Counted from the stretch's first letter, positions 55,141 through 63,700 are shown. The stretch: 64,000 bases of DNA from Dyella nitratireducens (GCF_014642835.1 NZ_BMJA01000007.1:114449-178448); one strand, 5' to 3'. The notes: generated from the sequence alone by a model not told the origin. A program made the numbers and translations.

Positions 55141-55600
55141 GTTTCCAGCGCTCGAATTACCCGCACATCTACCCACACGATTTTGAGCAACGCGGTGGCG
55201 CAAGACGCGTGTGATAACGCTCGATAAAAGTCATTTCCGGTTGTTGTCGACCGCCTCAAAATGCTTGCGCGCACCAGTACGACACGAAGATGCTGATCGC
55301 CCCATCTTTGCGCCGACGTACACCATGACACGCCAGTACACCACGGACTTAGAAAAGGAAATCCGTCGCTTGTGAAGATGATCTCTATCTAGCGCGCACC
55401 TTAGTGCTTGAGCTGTTGAGGGAAGATTTGCAAGACGCGTCGCCGCCATGCCGATTCACCGCGCGCAGTACACCAGTGGTTCGAAGGCGATCGAAGAGGT
55501 GCTTGGTCTCACCCGGGTGGTCGAGGTGGAAGAACACCAGAACATCTCGGAGCGGGCAGCGTGATTAAAACCAAATAGCCTCCGATGAAGTCGGGACGAT
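55141..55600. other. 460-bp gene-poor stretch downstream of tRNA-Leu
   Basis: No recognisable gene. Only short fragments are open, for example a 38-codon plus-strand frame at 55448-55564 (M-P-I-H-R-A-Q-Y-T-S...) that I cannot identify. A position downstream of a tRNA and next to an Rhs-type cassette suggests leftover mobile or accessory DNA. Confidence 0.5.
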
Positions 55601-56068
55601 TCAACTACGGCCAGCTTCGTACTGCAGCACTCCTTCATTCTCACGTAGCTGCAAGTAATCCGCCATTCGCTGCGCTTCTTCTTCTGGCACACTGAGCGCA
55701 AGGAGGTTCTCCGATGACCATTCCATCAGCGGCTTCATCGCCTCGATTTCTCTGATACTGTCTTTTCGATTCGCCTGATCTCGTTCACCAAACCATACAC
55801 GGAAGGTTACTTGACCTGAGCGATGAACCACCTCTGCCAACACATTATCCGGCGTCAGTAATACTTCGTCGCCCAATGCAACGTCATACAAGAAAAACGG
55901 GATGCAACAAAGTACAACACGATTAGGAGCAGTAGCTTTCCCCCAAAGCTGCTCCCACTCGTTCTTGCCTGCTTCCTCGCCCATATGCGCATGAAACACA
56001 AAATTCGCTGATTCATGCCAAACCGGCTCCCGGTGCACTGCAATATATTCACCAGTTTTCGCTTTCAT
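55601..56068 (-). CDS. DUF4265 protein, candidate immunity protein
   Basis: A 155-residue protein. The region NRVVLCCIPFFLYDVALGDEVLLTPDNVLAEVVHRSGQVTFRVWF (about 50-95) is the DUF4265 pattern. A helical end is rich in Glu. The start at 56068 has TAAGG seven nt upstream, and that TAA is the stop of the preceding Rhs/HNH gene, so the two are tightly coupled. A small gene directly after an Rhs nuclease is the normal place of an immunity gene. The role is inferred from position. Sequence here is less GC-rich than in the neighbours. Confidence 0.7.
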   Translation of the reverse strand: MKAKTGEYIAVHREPVWHESANFVFHAHMGEEAGKNEWEQLWGKATAPNRVVLCCIPFFLYDVALGDEVLLTPDNVLAEVVHRSGQVTFRVWFGERDQANRKDSIREIEAMKPLMEWSSENLLALSVPEEEAQRMADYLQLRENEGVLQYEAGRS

Positions 56069-56076
56069 AATTCGCC

Positions 56077-57075
56077 TTACTGATGCGGCGGCGGCGGTGA
56101 CGAAGGAGGCCATGGGCCTTTATAATCCGGTGGAGGATTTACTGGTAAATCCCTGGCTCCCTTCGATGCATTACAATGTGAACATGCAAGCTGCGCATTT
56201 TCTAATGTCGCATTCCCACCTCGGGCTTTCGGGATCGCATGATCAACTTGCGTTGCTGTCCCTTCTCGGCGACAAAAAACGCATGTTGCAGTTGGGTTTT
56301 CTGCTTTAGCTGCATTCTTCACAGCTCGCGGAAAAGCTTTTCCTGCCGTATCTCCACCAGCAGCACCCGCTTTAATCAGAGGTGCCGCCTCCTTTGCTAC
56401 TTTTACCTCTTTCAGGACCTTACCGACCAAAGCTCCGCCATCAGGTACAAGTCCAATAATCGCTGCCGATATATTGATGCCTGTCGGATCTTGATAAGCA
56501 TCATGAATACTTTGTATGTCTCCAACGCCAGGAACTGCCCCTAAAATCACGGATTGCGCCTGCGCAACCTCCCCTGGGGGCTGTTGGGCTTGATCTTGCT
56601 CAATAGCACTCAAGCCTTGCAGTGTGAGAGACGCAGACTCGCGTCCATTTGGGTCTGTTCTTACTATTGGATTGTTATCAACGTAAGCGTAGCGGTTGAA
56701 ATTGAACGTGTCGCCTCCCGTTGGCGCGACCGGATCGATACTTAAAAATCGTCCTGTTGCAGGATCGTAATAACGAGCCTGCATATAGACGAGATTCGTC
56801 TCCGGATCATTCACATGCCCGGTATAGGCGGGACCTTGTGGCGCAGGAGCTGGGGCCGATGTGCCCTGTGGCGCATACGTTCCATATGGTGTGTACTCGT
56901 ACGTCTTCGTGATATTGCCATGGGCGTCCGCTTCGGCAAGCGGCGTTCCCTGCGGGTCTGTGTAGACGTATGTAACTGTGTCTTGCGGCTGAGCGTGCAA
57001 CACGCTACCAGCGAATGCCACGAGCAGATAGATAAAAAGTTTTATCCACAGATCGCGGTTTTCGTGACCGGCCAT
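56077..57075 (-). CDS. Short secreted Rhs-core protein with C-terminal HNH nuclease (toxin candidate)
   Basis: About 332 residues. A signal peptide (LWIKLFIYLLVAFAGSVLHAQ) is followed by a single YD-like repeat (TVTYVYTDPQGTPLAEADAHGNITKTYEYTPYG). The Rhs-associated core is YTGHVNDPETNLVYMQARYYDPATGRFLSIDPVAP ... NRYAYVDNNPIVRTDPNGRE (about 85-145). A variable linker leads to an HNH domain CVFCRREGTATQVDHAIPKARGGNATLENAQLACSHCNASKGARDLP (about 268-315) with zinc CxxC pairs and the D-H catalytic motif. Normal Rhs toxins exceed 1000 residues, so the shell is almost absent here. The ATG at 57075 has GGAAGGG upstream. Confidence 0.82.
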   Translation of the reverse strand: MAGHENRDLWIKLFIYLLVAFAGSVLHAQPQDTVTYVYTDPQGTPLAEADAHGNITKTYEYTPYGTYAPQGTSAPAPAPQGPAYTGHVNDPETNLVYMQARYYDPATGRFLSIDPVAPTGGDTFNFNRYAYVDNNPIVRTDPNGRESASLTLQGLSAIEQDQAQQPPGEVAQAQSVILGAVPGVGDIQSIHDAYQDPTGINISAAIIGLVPDGGALVGKVLKEVKVAKEAAPLIKAGAAGGDTAGKAFPRAVKNAAKAENPTATCVFCRREGTATQVDHAIPKARGGNATLENAQLACSHCNASKGARDLPVNPPPDYKGPWPPSSPPPPHQ

Positions 57076-57772
57076 ATCCCTTCCCCCATCGCTCCCTAAC
57101 AGTTGAAGCAGGATATCGCAAACCCTACCACCCGTAACTCCCTGGTAGTAAGTCCGACGCCACATCGGCGCTTGCGTCTCGGTGGCCTGCGAAACTCCGG
57201 ATGAAGCCGAGCGGTCGCCTTCCGGCAGGGGGGGAAAAAGTCGGAGCTTAGGACAGGGCGGCTAAGACCGCCTCATTGGCTGGTCAGCGAATTTATAAGT
57301 GCAAGCAATTGTGCGTGGTTGATGGGCACCACCAGCTCAAGGCGCACCACAGTGCGAAGCGGGAAACCATTCCGGTCGGTACAATGCCGATGGATCGCCA
57401 GCAGGCCGTATTGGTTTCCAAGTTGGTCAATTGTGCCGGCAGGGCACTGAAGACACATTCCGAGCAGCGGCGAGATGCCGCTTGGCACTACCTCAACGCC
57501 ATAACCCCCAGGGGGCCGAACCGTTGCCCGAGGACGAATCCCTGGCACCAAAACTTCACTGGAAGCGCCGCTTTCTGCTGACAAAACCTGGCACTGGTCC
57601 GGTTTATTGTTTTTGGCACTTACGTTCCGTATCTGCCGAGTGATCAGACCAAAGCTTTCATGTGCGTACATGCTGAAAATGGCGCGGATGCTTGCGCGAT
57701 CATCTTCGGTGCAACGTCGCCTTGATTCATAGGCATCATGGCGCAGCCAAAATCCAACCCGGTCCCGCATGC
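57076..57772. other. About 700 bp without a convincing gene
   Basis: It holds the Rhs promoter side, a hairpin GGCGG-CTAAGA-CCGCC (57257-57272), and two overlapping open frames of opposite strand (57276-57581 plus, 57273-57968 minus) that match nothing I know. Neither has a good RBS. It may be remnants of inserted DNA. Confidence 0.45.
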
Positions 57773-58648
57773 ATGCCACGTCCCCATTCGTCAACCTTGC
57801 TCGCCATCGGTGTCTTGCTGATCGCCATGGCGTCATACCAATGCGGTGCCGCCATTGCCAAGATGCTGTTCCCCGTTGTGGGCGCGCAAGGTGCCACAGC
57901 TTATCGACTGGTGCTGGGGGCTTTGATTCTGCTGGTGCTTCGGCGGCCATGGCGCTCGCAGCATGCACAAAGCAATCGGCGTGTACTGTGGGGTTACGGC
58001 CTGTCCATTGGCTTGATGAACCTGGTCTTTTATATGGCGTTGCAGCGCATACCGCTGGGTATCGCCGTGGCGGTGGAGTTCACGGGGCCCCTGGCGCTCG
58101 CGCTGTTTCATTCGCGCCGATGGCTGGACGTGGTGTGGATTGGCTTGGTGGTGGCTGGACTCGTGTTGCTGCTGCCGTCAGGCAACACACCGACGCGGCT
58201 TGATCCGATCGGCGTGGGGTATGCGTTGGCCGCAGGCGTCGGCTGGGCTTGCTACATCGTGCTGGGCCAAAAGGCCGGTGCGGTTTATGGCACCGACGCC
58301 GTGGCGTGGGGTACTTCGATAGCGGCGCTGGTGGCATTCCCCATTGGCCTGGCGCATGCAGGACACGCGCTGTTTTCACCGGGTTTGCTGCTGCCGGCGC
58401 TAGGCATTGCAATACTCAGTTCCGCCCTGCCCTATACGCTGGAAATGATCGCCATGACGCGCCTTTCGACGCGCACCTTCGGCACCTTGCTGAGCCTGGA
58501 ACCGGCCTTTGCCGCCATGGCCGGCATGATCTTTCTCAGCGAACACCTCAGCTGGCTGCAGTGGTTTGCGATCGTGGCCATCATCGTGGCGTCGGCCGGA
58601 ACGGTGTTGAGTGCTCGCCAGCCAGTGAGCGAGGCTGTCATGCCTTGA
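57773..58648 (+). CDS. EamA/RhtA-family exporter (DMT superfamily)
   Basis: A 291-residue protein with ten predicted helices in two EamA repeats, beginning LLAIGVLLIAMASYQCGAAIAKMLFPVVGAQGATAYRLVLGALIL. The second repeat is marked by GYALAAGVGWACYIVLGQKAG and ends with RTFGTLLSLEPAFAAMAGMIFLSEHLSWLQWFAIVAIIVASAG. It resembles RhtA, the threonine/homoserine exporter; the substrate is otherwise unproven. The start is the ATG at 57773, with only a weak GG-rich upstream sequence. Confidence 0.84.
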   Translation: MPRPHSSTLLAIGVLLIAMASYQCGAAIAKMLFPVVGAQGATAYRLVLGALILLVLRRPWRSQHAQSNRRVLWGYGLSIGLMNLVFYMALQRIPLGIAVAVEFTGPLALALFHSRRWLDVVWIGLVVAGLVLLLPSGNTPTRLDPIGVGYALAAGVGWACYIVLGQKAGAVYGTDAVAWGTSIAALVAFPIGLAHAGHALFSPGLLLPALGIAILSSALPYTLEMIAMTRLSTRTFGTLLSLEPAFAAMAGMIFLSEHLSWLQWFAIVAIIVASAGTVLSARQPVSEAVMP

Positions 58649-58695
58649 ACATAACATCCTGATTGAATGCCGGAATCGTGGATCAAGGACTGAAC

Positions 58696-59649
58696 ATGTA
58701 TCAGCGCGTATTTCGGTGGGTGGTTGTGTTTGTACTCACAAGCATGGCCTGGGCAACGGGGCGGCCTGCTATCGCATGCGACGTGCCGGCGCCCGTGAAG
58801 AGCATTGATCCGCCGGGCTTCTACGACGATGCTGCGGGCTATGCGAATGCCGTGAAACCCATGCGTGGGTTTATTGCCCAACTCAACAAGTCAGCCGAGA
58901 CCGGCCAGTGGTCTTGCGCACTCGATCTGCTCACAGGATGGGCTCGTGCAGACGCCTTGATGGGCCCCATCAAGGGCTACCAGGGCTACTACGAACGCTC
59001 GTGGGCAGGTACCGATTTTGCGATGGTGATCCTGCGCATGCCGAGCGCGGTAAAAGCAGCCAATGCCGACAAGTTCGCGATCATCGATCCATGGCTGGAA
59101 CGCATCGCCATCGCTACCCGCGATGCGAATGCGATCAACCATCTGCACAACAATCTCGTCTACTGGGCAGGTTTGAACCTGGTCGCCATCGGCACGGTGA
59201 CGAATCAGTCCGATCTCATCGATTCGGGTCTGATACGCGCGCGTGAAGGCATTAACGATATCGGCCCCGATGGCGCTCTGGCGCGTGAAGTAAAGCGCGG
59301 CAACCGTGCGCTGCACTACCACACCTTCGCGCTGCTGCCATTGGTGTTTACGGCAGAACTCGTGCAACGGCGGCATATCGACCTTTATCAGGAAAACGAC
59401 CATGCCATCGCACGCCTGGCCAATCTGGTGATCGACGCCGTTCGCGATCCCGCCAGTTTTGCGAAGATCACGCCGATCAAGCAGGACTTGTTCCCGTGGA
59501 CGTTCCAGGACGAACTGTCGTGGATGGAGCCTTACTATGCGCACACCCGGGATCCCCGGCTTCCTGCGCTGATTGCGCCACGCAGGCCGTTCAACGAGTG
59601 GCGGCTGGGTGGTGATGTGACGGCTGCGTGGGGCGTGTCGTTGCGCTAG
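58696..59649 (+). CDS. Alginate-lyase-superfamily (PL5-like) exported protein
   Basis: About 317 residues, with a signal peptide ending near GRPAIACD. The all-alpha domain carries PL5-like marks: CALDLLTGWARADALMGPIKGYQGYYERSWAG, HLHNNLVYWAGLNLVAIGTV and GNRALHYHTFALLPLVFTAELV. In characterised PL5 lyases the second motif is typically NNHxYW; here the His position is Leu, so lyase activity is doubtful. No other alginate genes are nearby. The ATG at 58696 has AAGGA upstream. The TAG stop overlaps the convergent vapC stop by 3 bp. Confidence 0.72.
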   Translation: MYQRVFRWVVVFVLTSMAWATGRPAIACDVPAPVKSIDPPGFYDDAAGYANAVKPMRGFIAQLNKSAETGQWSCALDLLTGWARADALMGPIKGYQGYYERSWAGTDFAMVILRMPSAVKAANADKFAIIDPWLERIAIATRDANAINHLHNNLVYWAGLNLVAIGTVTNQSDLIDSGLIRAREGINDIGPDGALAREVKRGNRALHYHTFALLPLVFTAELVQRRHIDLYQENDHAIARLANLVIDAVRDPASFAKITPIKQDLFPWTFQDELSWMEPYYAHTRDPRLPALIAPRRPFNEWRLGGDVTAAWGVSLR

Positions 59650-60065
59650 GCGCTTGCAAACGGATTCTGCAATCTCAAACCGCCTCCAATGACAAGCCCA
59701 TGATGCATGTCTTCGGAGTAAAGCCACTGACATCCCTCGATCGAAGCAGCCGCCAGGACACAGGCATCGTAAAAAGCCAAGCGATGGCGCTCGGCAATGC
59801 GGCGAGCCAAATCATGTATTTCTACCGTTAGCGGAATCACGCTGCAGAACTGTTTTACCAGCTCCAGAAATTGCCCTACTTCGCTCCATGCCATGCCAAG
59901 CTTACGCACGCACACGTTTGTGATTTCATTCAACACTTGCACGCTAATCATCGGCCGAAGCTGCAGCAAGGCTTCCGCGCGATCTGCTTTGGCCGAATCA
60001 CCAGATAGCAGATAAAGCAAGATATTGCTGTCTAGAAATATTTTCTCGCCATCAGTCCCGCTCAT
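59646..60065 (-). CDS. vapC: PIN-domain toxin VapC
   Basis: A 139-residue PIN-domain ribonuclease. The first acidic residue is in KIFLDSNILLYLLSGD, a second in VQVLNEITNVCVRKLG. Later acidic residues are in AERHRLAFYDACVLAAASIEGCQWLYSEDMHHG. VapC toxins cleave tRNA or rRNA. The ATG at 60065 lies inside the vapB 3' end (14-nt overlap), giving tight coupling with the antitoxin. The stop TAG overlaps the convergent upstream gene stop at a CTAG. Confidence 0.88.
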   Translation of the reverse strand: MSGTDGEKIFLDSNILLYLLSGDSAKADRAEALLQLRPMISVQVLNEITNVCVRKLGMAWSEVGQFLELVKQFCSVIPLTVEIHDLARRIAERHRLAFYDACVLAAASIEGCQWLYSEDMHHGLVIGGGLRLQNPFASA

Positions 60066-60285
60066 TCGCATCTTCCCTGTTGAACTTGAAATCGGCCGGC
60101 AACTTGCCCCGAAAGCGGCGCAATTGCCTAAGCAACTCAGCAGCGCCAGGTTTCTTGCGGACGGCAAAGACACGGGGAGCATCGACGACAATTTCGATGT
60201 CATCTCCTTCTTGCAATTCAAGTGCTTCGACCACGCTGGCAGGGAGGCGAACCGCGAGGCTATTACCCCATTTGGCGACCTGCAT
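60052..60285 (-). CDS. vapB: AbrB/MazE-type antitoxin VapB
   Basis: A 77-residue protein with a swapped-hairpin AbrB DNA-binding domain: MQVAKWGNSLAVRLPASVVEALELQEGDDIEIVVDAPRVFAVRKK. A basic C-terminal tail (LLRQLRRFRGKLPADFKFNREDANERD) should wrap the VapC toxin. The ATG at 60285 has AAGGAG six nt upstream. A palindromic operator lies 12 bp before the start. Confidence 0.88.
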   Translation of the reverse strand: MQVAKWGNSLAVRLPASVVEALELQEGDDIEIVVDAPRVFAVRKKPGAAELLRQLRRFRGKLPADFKFNREDANERD

Positions 60286-60297
60286 GACGAACTCCTT

Positions 60298-60325
60298 GGA
60301 TATACACAATACACATTGTATATCC
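60298..60325 (-). promoter_or_regulatory. VapBC operator palindrome
   Basis: GGATATACA (60298-60306) is the exact reverse complement of TGTATATCC (60317-60325), with a 10-bp AT-rich centre that can hold a -10 box. Its position directly before vapB fits autoregulation by the VapBC complex. Confidence 0.7.
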
Positions 60326-60347
60326 ATGATTTCGGAAAGCAAACAAA

Positions 60348-62297
60348 CTACAGCTCGCGCACCACCCGAAACCCCACGCGCCCGCTGCGAATACTCGCAT
60401 CCGCCCCCTGCCGATACGCCGAATTCGCCTGCTCCGGCGAGCTGCCCCACGAACCGCCGCGTATCACACGCACCGAGCAACCCGGATTGATCCAGGCACT
60501 GCCATCCACCGGCGCACGCACATAGTTGTCGTGCCAGCAATCGGAGATCCATTCCGATACGTTGCCGTCCATGTCATAGAGACCGAACGCATTCGGAGCG
60601 AAGCTCATGACCGATGCTGGCCCCCAGTGACCATCACCATAGTTGTCGAAGGCATGGCTCCAGCGTCGTCCGCTAGGCGAACGGTCGAGCGAACCCGTGA
60701 GGTTTTCCACCTTGCTTTTCGGTGCGCCACTGCCCCACCAATAGCGCGAGGTGCTGCCGGCGCGCAGCGCGTATTCGAATTCCGCTTCGCTGGGTAACCG
60801 ATATTTTTTGCCCGTGCGCTGGTTCAGCCACTGCACGTAGGCGTGCGCATCGTTCCAGGAAATGTTGACCACCGGCAGATTGTCCGCAGCGGGATGGCCT
60901 GCGTAATCATCTTCCCAGGTGGCATTGGAAACATCACGCATCACACCGGTGCGTTCGTCGTACACACTGGCGCCGCCCTGCGTAACGGAATCCGGCTTAT
61001 AACCACTGGCGCGCACGAACTCCCGGAATTGCCGCACGGTGACGTCCGTTTGCGCGATCGCGAAACCCTTGTCGATGGTGACCTCATGCTGCGGCGTTTC
61101 CGCATCGGTGCGTCCGGATTCCTCATCCGGCGCACCCATCATGAACTTGCCGGTCGGCACCACCACCATGGTGGGCGACTGGCCATTCATGTCCACATAG
61201 CGATCACTGAACACCTGCCCCGGTTTGAAGCTGGCATAGAGCCGCGCATTGGTCAGGCGCTCCTCGAATTCATCAAGACCGGCCAGCTGCGGGCTGATCG
61301 ACTGCGCCTGCCCAGCCAGTTGCTTGGCAAGATCGATGTTGCCGGCATCCAATGCCGAGCGCGCCTGGGCCAGCACGTTGGCGGCACGCTGCTGGCGGAT
61401 GTTGTCGATCTGGTTGCGCACGTCATGCAACTGCGGCGAATCAGGCTGGATCGGCGTGGCCTCGGTCATCGATTGTTCCGCGCCGGCAAAGTCGTTTTGC
61501 GCCACCGCCGCCAAGGCGCGATCGAGCACCACGCGCTGCACCTGCAGAATGCCCTGTGCCGCTACGGCATTCTGCGGATCGAGCTTCTGCACCTGGCGAT
61601 ACACGTCCAACGCATTGCTGCTAGCAGGTTTGTCCGCCTTACCCTGCTGCAACATCGATGCTGCCTGCGCCAGCATGGGGCGCACTTGCAGCAGCGTCTT
61701 CATGCTTGCTTCGAGCGGTGCGACGTCGTTGGCGGTATTGGGCAAAGCCTTGAGGTTATCCAACAGCGTGCCCGCTGACTCGGAGTCACCAACGGCGATG
61801 TCCTGCGTAATTTGCGCAATCAGGTGCGTGCGTACTTGATCCAGACCCTGCACGGCGGCGCGACTGTCCGACTTGAGCTTGAGCGCCGCCAAGTACAAGG
61901 CGGCGGCACTGTTCTTGTCGCCGGCCATGTGTCCCGCCTCGAATGCCTTATCCGCCTGCGCCACCAAGGCCTTTACCTCGGGCGGATCCGCCGTGGTCTG
62001 CTCCGGCAACGGCGCCGGCTTGCGTGCCAGGCGCGCGGCAATCACTGCGGTGGGTGCCAGCGTCAACGGCGGACCGGCGTTGATTTCTTCCTGCTCAGAA
62101 GGTGCTACAGGGGCTGCATGAGCAGGCGTCGACGGCGCCGCACGGCCTACGCCGGGTGCGCTGGGGTTGGCCACTTCTTCCGGGCTCACATGAAAAAGCT
62201 CGGGAAAAAAGTGATACGTCAGTCCAAACGCCAGCACAAGCACACCGAGCGCCCCACCGAATGCGCGTTGACGTTGTACGGTTTCCTTACTCGGCAT
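60348..62297 (-). CDS. Membrane-anchored SUMF1/FGE-fold protein with helical repeats
   Basis: A 649-residue protein. One membrane helix near residues 12-30 (AFGGALGVLVLAFGLTYHFF) is followed by a Pro/Ala linker. An extended TPR-like/coiled helical region spans about 100-340, and the C-terminal formylglycine-generating-enzyme fold runs from about 380 to 649 (MVVVPTGKFMMGAPDEESGRTDAETPQHEVTI ... LYDMDGNVSEWISDCWHDNY ... RVIRGGSWGSSPEQANSAYR). The two active-site cysteines of true FGE are missing from the GGSW segment. It is probably a non-catalytic or different-function member, facing the periplasm. Confidence 0.84.
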   Translation of the reverse strand: MPSKETVQRQRAFGGALGVLVLAFGLTYHFFPELFHVSPEEVANPSAPGVGRAAPSTPAHAAPVAPSEQEEINAGPPLTLAPTAVIAARLARKPAPLPEQTTADPPEVKALVAQADKAFEAGHMAGDKNSAAALYLAALKLKSDSRAAVQGLDQVRTHLIAQITQDIAVGDSESAGTLLDNLKALPNTANDVAPLEASMKTLLQVRPMLAQAASMLQQGKADKPASSNALDVYRQVQKLDPQNAVAAQGILQVQRVVLDRALAAVAQNDFAGAEQSMTEATPIQPDSPQLHDVRNQIDNIRQQRAANVLAQARSALDAGNIDLAKQLAGQAQSISPQLAGLDEFEERLTNARLYASFKPGQVFSDRYVDMNGQSPTMVVVPTGKFMMGAPDEESGRTDAETPQHEVTIDKGFAIAQTDVTVRQFREFVRASGYKPDSVTQGGASVYDERTGVMRDVSNATWEDDYAGHPAADNLPVVNISWNDAHAYVQWLNQRTGKKYRLPSEAEFEYALRAGSTSRYWWGSGAPKSKVENLTGSLDRSPSGRRWSHAFDNYGDGHWGPASVMSFAPNAFGLYDMDGNVSEWISDCWHDNYVRAPVDGSAWINPGCSVRVIRGGSWGSSPEQANSAYRQGADASIRSGRVGFRVVREL

Positions 62298-62404
62298 GGT
62301 GGGCGTTCCGGGGCTGGCCTGCTATGGTTCGCTGCTTACCATATGGCACCACTGATGACGGGGCAATCGCGAGTCGCCTGTTCCGTGATCTCGAAGGAAC
62401 GCAC

Positions 62405-63520
62405 ATGCCCCTGCTCTCACCGCCGCCCCAGGCGGACTGGATCGACCAGCGCAATGAACTTGAACAGTGGCTGGCCGAGCTATCGCCCGCTGCCGTGCTT
62501 GGTCTCGACACCGAGTTCATGCGCCGCAATACCTTCTATCCGCAGCTTGCCTTGCTACAGCTCGGCGTGAATGGGCGCTACGCACTGGTCGATCCGCTCG
62601 CCTTTGACATTGGCAGTGCCTTGCAAGTGCTCAACAACGCCAATGTGATCACTCTGATGCACAGCGCCAGTGAAGATCTGGAAACGCTGTCGCCCTGGCT
62701 GCCGGAGGGCCCGCGCGTGCTGTTCGACACGCAGATTGCCGCAGCCTTCGTCGGCATGGGGCTGGGGCTGAGTTATCGCGCACTGGTCGCGGAACTGGCT
62801 GGTGCGGAACTGGACAAAGGCGAGACGCGCTCCGACTGGCTGCAACGCCCGCTCACCGCGTCGCAACGTGACTACGCCACGCTGGACGTGGTCTACCTCG
62901 AAGCGGTCTATCACCCACTCGCCGAACGCCTGGCGCAACGCGATCGCACTGCCTGGCATACCGAAGATTGCGAACGGCTCAAGCGCAAAAGCTGTTCGCG
63001 CGAAGGCGACCTGCAGCCGCAGCTCGCCTATCGCGGTGCAGCCGAAGCGCCGCGCGAACAGCAGGCTCTCCTGCGGCGCATCCTGCTATGGCGCGACGCC
63101 ACCGCCCGGCATCTGGACAAGCCACGCCCATGGCTGCTGGAGGACGCGCTGGCCATCAACATCGCTCAACAGCCACCCAGAAATCTGGAAGAACTGGACC
63201 GGCGCTGTTCCGGCCAGCGTGCGCTGCGCTCCCAGCAACGCGCCGAGTTGTTCGAACTACTGCAGCCTCCCGTCAGCGCCGAAGAAATCGCCAGCACCAA
63301 CCCCATCCCGCCGTTCCCGCAAGGCAAGGCCAAGCAGGCCCTGGTCGGCATGAAGCAATGCGTGGACACCCTGGCTACCGAGCTCGACCTGCCCGCCGGC
63401 CTGCTCTGCTCACGCCGTGTATTGGAGGAGTTCGTGGTCACCACCCAATGGCCGGAACCCCTGGAAGGCTGGCGCCGCGGTCTGCTCCACGACCGCCTTA
63501 CAAGCCTGCTGCCCGGCTAG
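62405..63520 (+). CDS. rnd: Ribonuclease D
   Basis: A 371-residue DEDDy exonuclease acting on tRNA 3' ends. Exo I is VLGLDTEFMRRNTFYPQLALLQL, Exo II is TLMHSASEDLETLSPWLP, and Exo III is QRDYATLDVVYLEAVY with the Asp and Tyr. An HRDC domain follows (RDATARHLDKPRPWLLEDALAINIAQQPPRNLEELDRR). The ATG at 62405 has AAGGA seven nt upstream. The gene lies directly upstream of tRNA-Ala, but a separate promoter for the tRNA is visible. Confidence 0.95.
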   Translation: MPLLSPPPQADWIDQRNELEQWLAELSPAAVLGLDTEFMRRNTFYPQLALLQLGVNGRYALVDPLAFDIGSALQVLNNANVITLMHSASEDLETLSPWLPEGPRVLFDTQIAAAFVGMGLGLSYRALVAELAGAELDKGETRSDWLQRPLTASQRDYATLDVVYLEAVYHPLAERLAQRDRTAWHTEDCERLKRKSCSREGDLQPQLAYRGAAEAPREQQALLRRILLWRDATARHLDKPRPWLLEDALAINIAQQPPRNLEELDRRCSGQRALRSQQRAELFELLQPPVSAEEIASTNPIPPFPQGKAKQALVGMKQCVDTLATELDLPAGLLCSRRVLEEFVVTTQWPEPLEGWRRGLLHDRLTSLLPG

Positions 63521-63530
63521 CCCCAAGGGC

Positions 63531-63559
63531 TTGGCGCTACCCCGCCCCACTGCTACCAT
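63531..63559 (+). promoter_or_regulatory. Promoter of tRNA-Ala
   Basis: TTGGCG (63531-63536), 17-bp spacer, TACCAT (63554-63559), then a GC-rich discriminator, 13 bp before the tRNA. Confidence 0.55.
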
Positions 63560-63572
63560 GCGCAGCTCGCGT

Positions 63573-63648
63573 GGGGCGGTAGCTCAGCTGGGAGAGCGCT
63601 GCGTTCGCAATGCAGAGGTCGGGAGTTCGATCCTCCTCCGCTCCACCA
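63573..63648 (+). tRNA. tRNA-Ala (anticodon CGC)
   Basis: A 76-nt tRNA. Acceptor GGGGCGG pairs with CCGCTCC (one G-U), with encoded ACCA. D loop TAGCTCAGCTGGGAGAGC is canonical, anticodon stem CTGCG/TGCAG encloses TTCGCAA, and the T arm contains GTTCGATCC. Anticodon CGC reads GCG. Confidence 0.96.
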
Positions 63649-63668
63649 ACAAATCCAGCTATAAACAA

Positions 63669-63700
63669 GGGGTTAGATGATGTCTAACCCCTTTTTCTTT
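63669..63700 (+). terminator. Rho-independent terminator of tRNA-Ala
   Basis: GGGGTTAGA (63669-63677), loop TGATG, TCTAACCCC (63683-63691), then TTTTTCTTT. It is a strong terminator 20 bp after the tRNA. Confidence 0.9.

Noticed and set aside
57273..57968. 231-codon minus-strand frame before the EamA gene
   Set aside because: Overlaps the EamA coding region in antisense, has no good RBS and no recognised motif. Its part outside the EamA gene might be a gene fragment, but it cannot be supported.
60348..62297. Calling the SUMF1-fold protein a formylglycine-generating enzyme
   Set aside because: The active-site cysteines normally in the segment after GGSW are absent, and no sulfatase gene is nearby.
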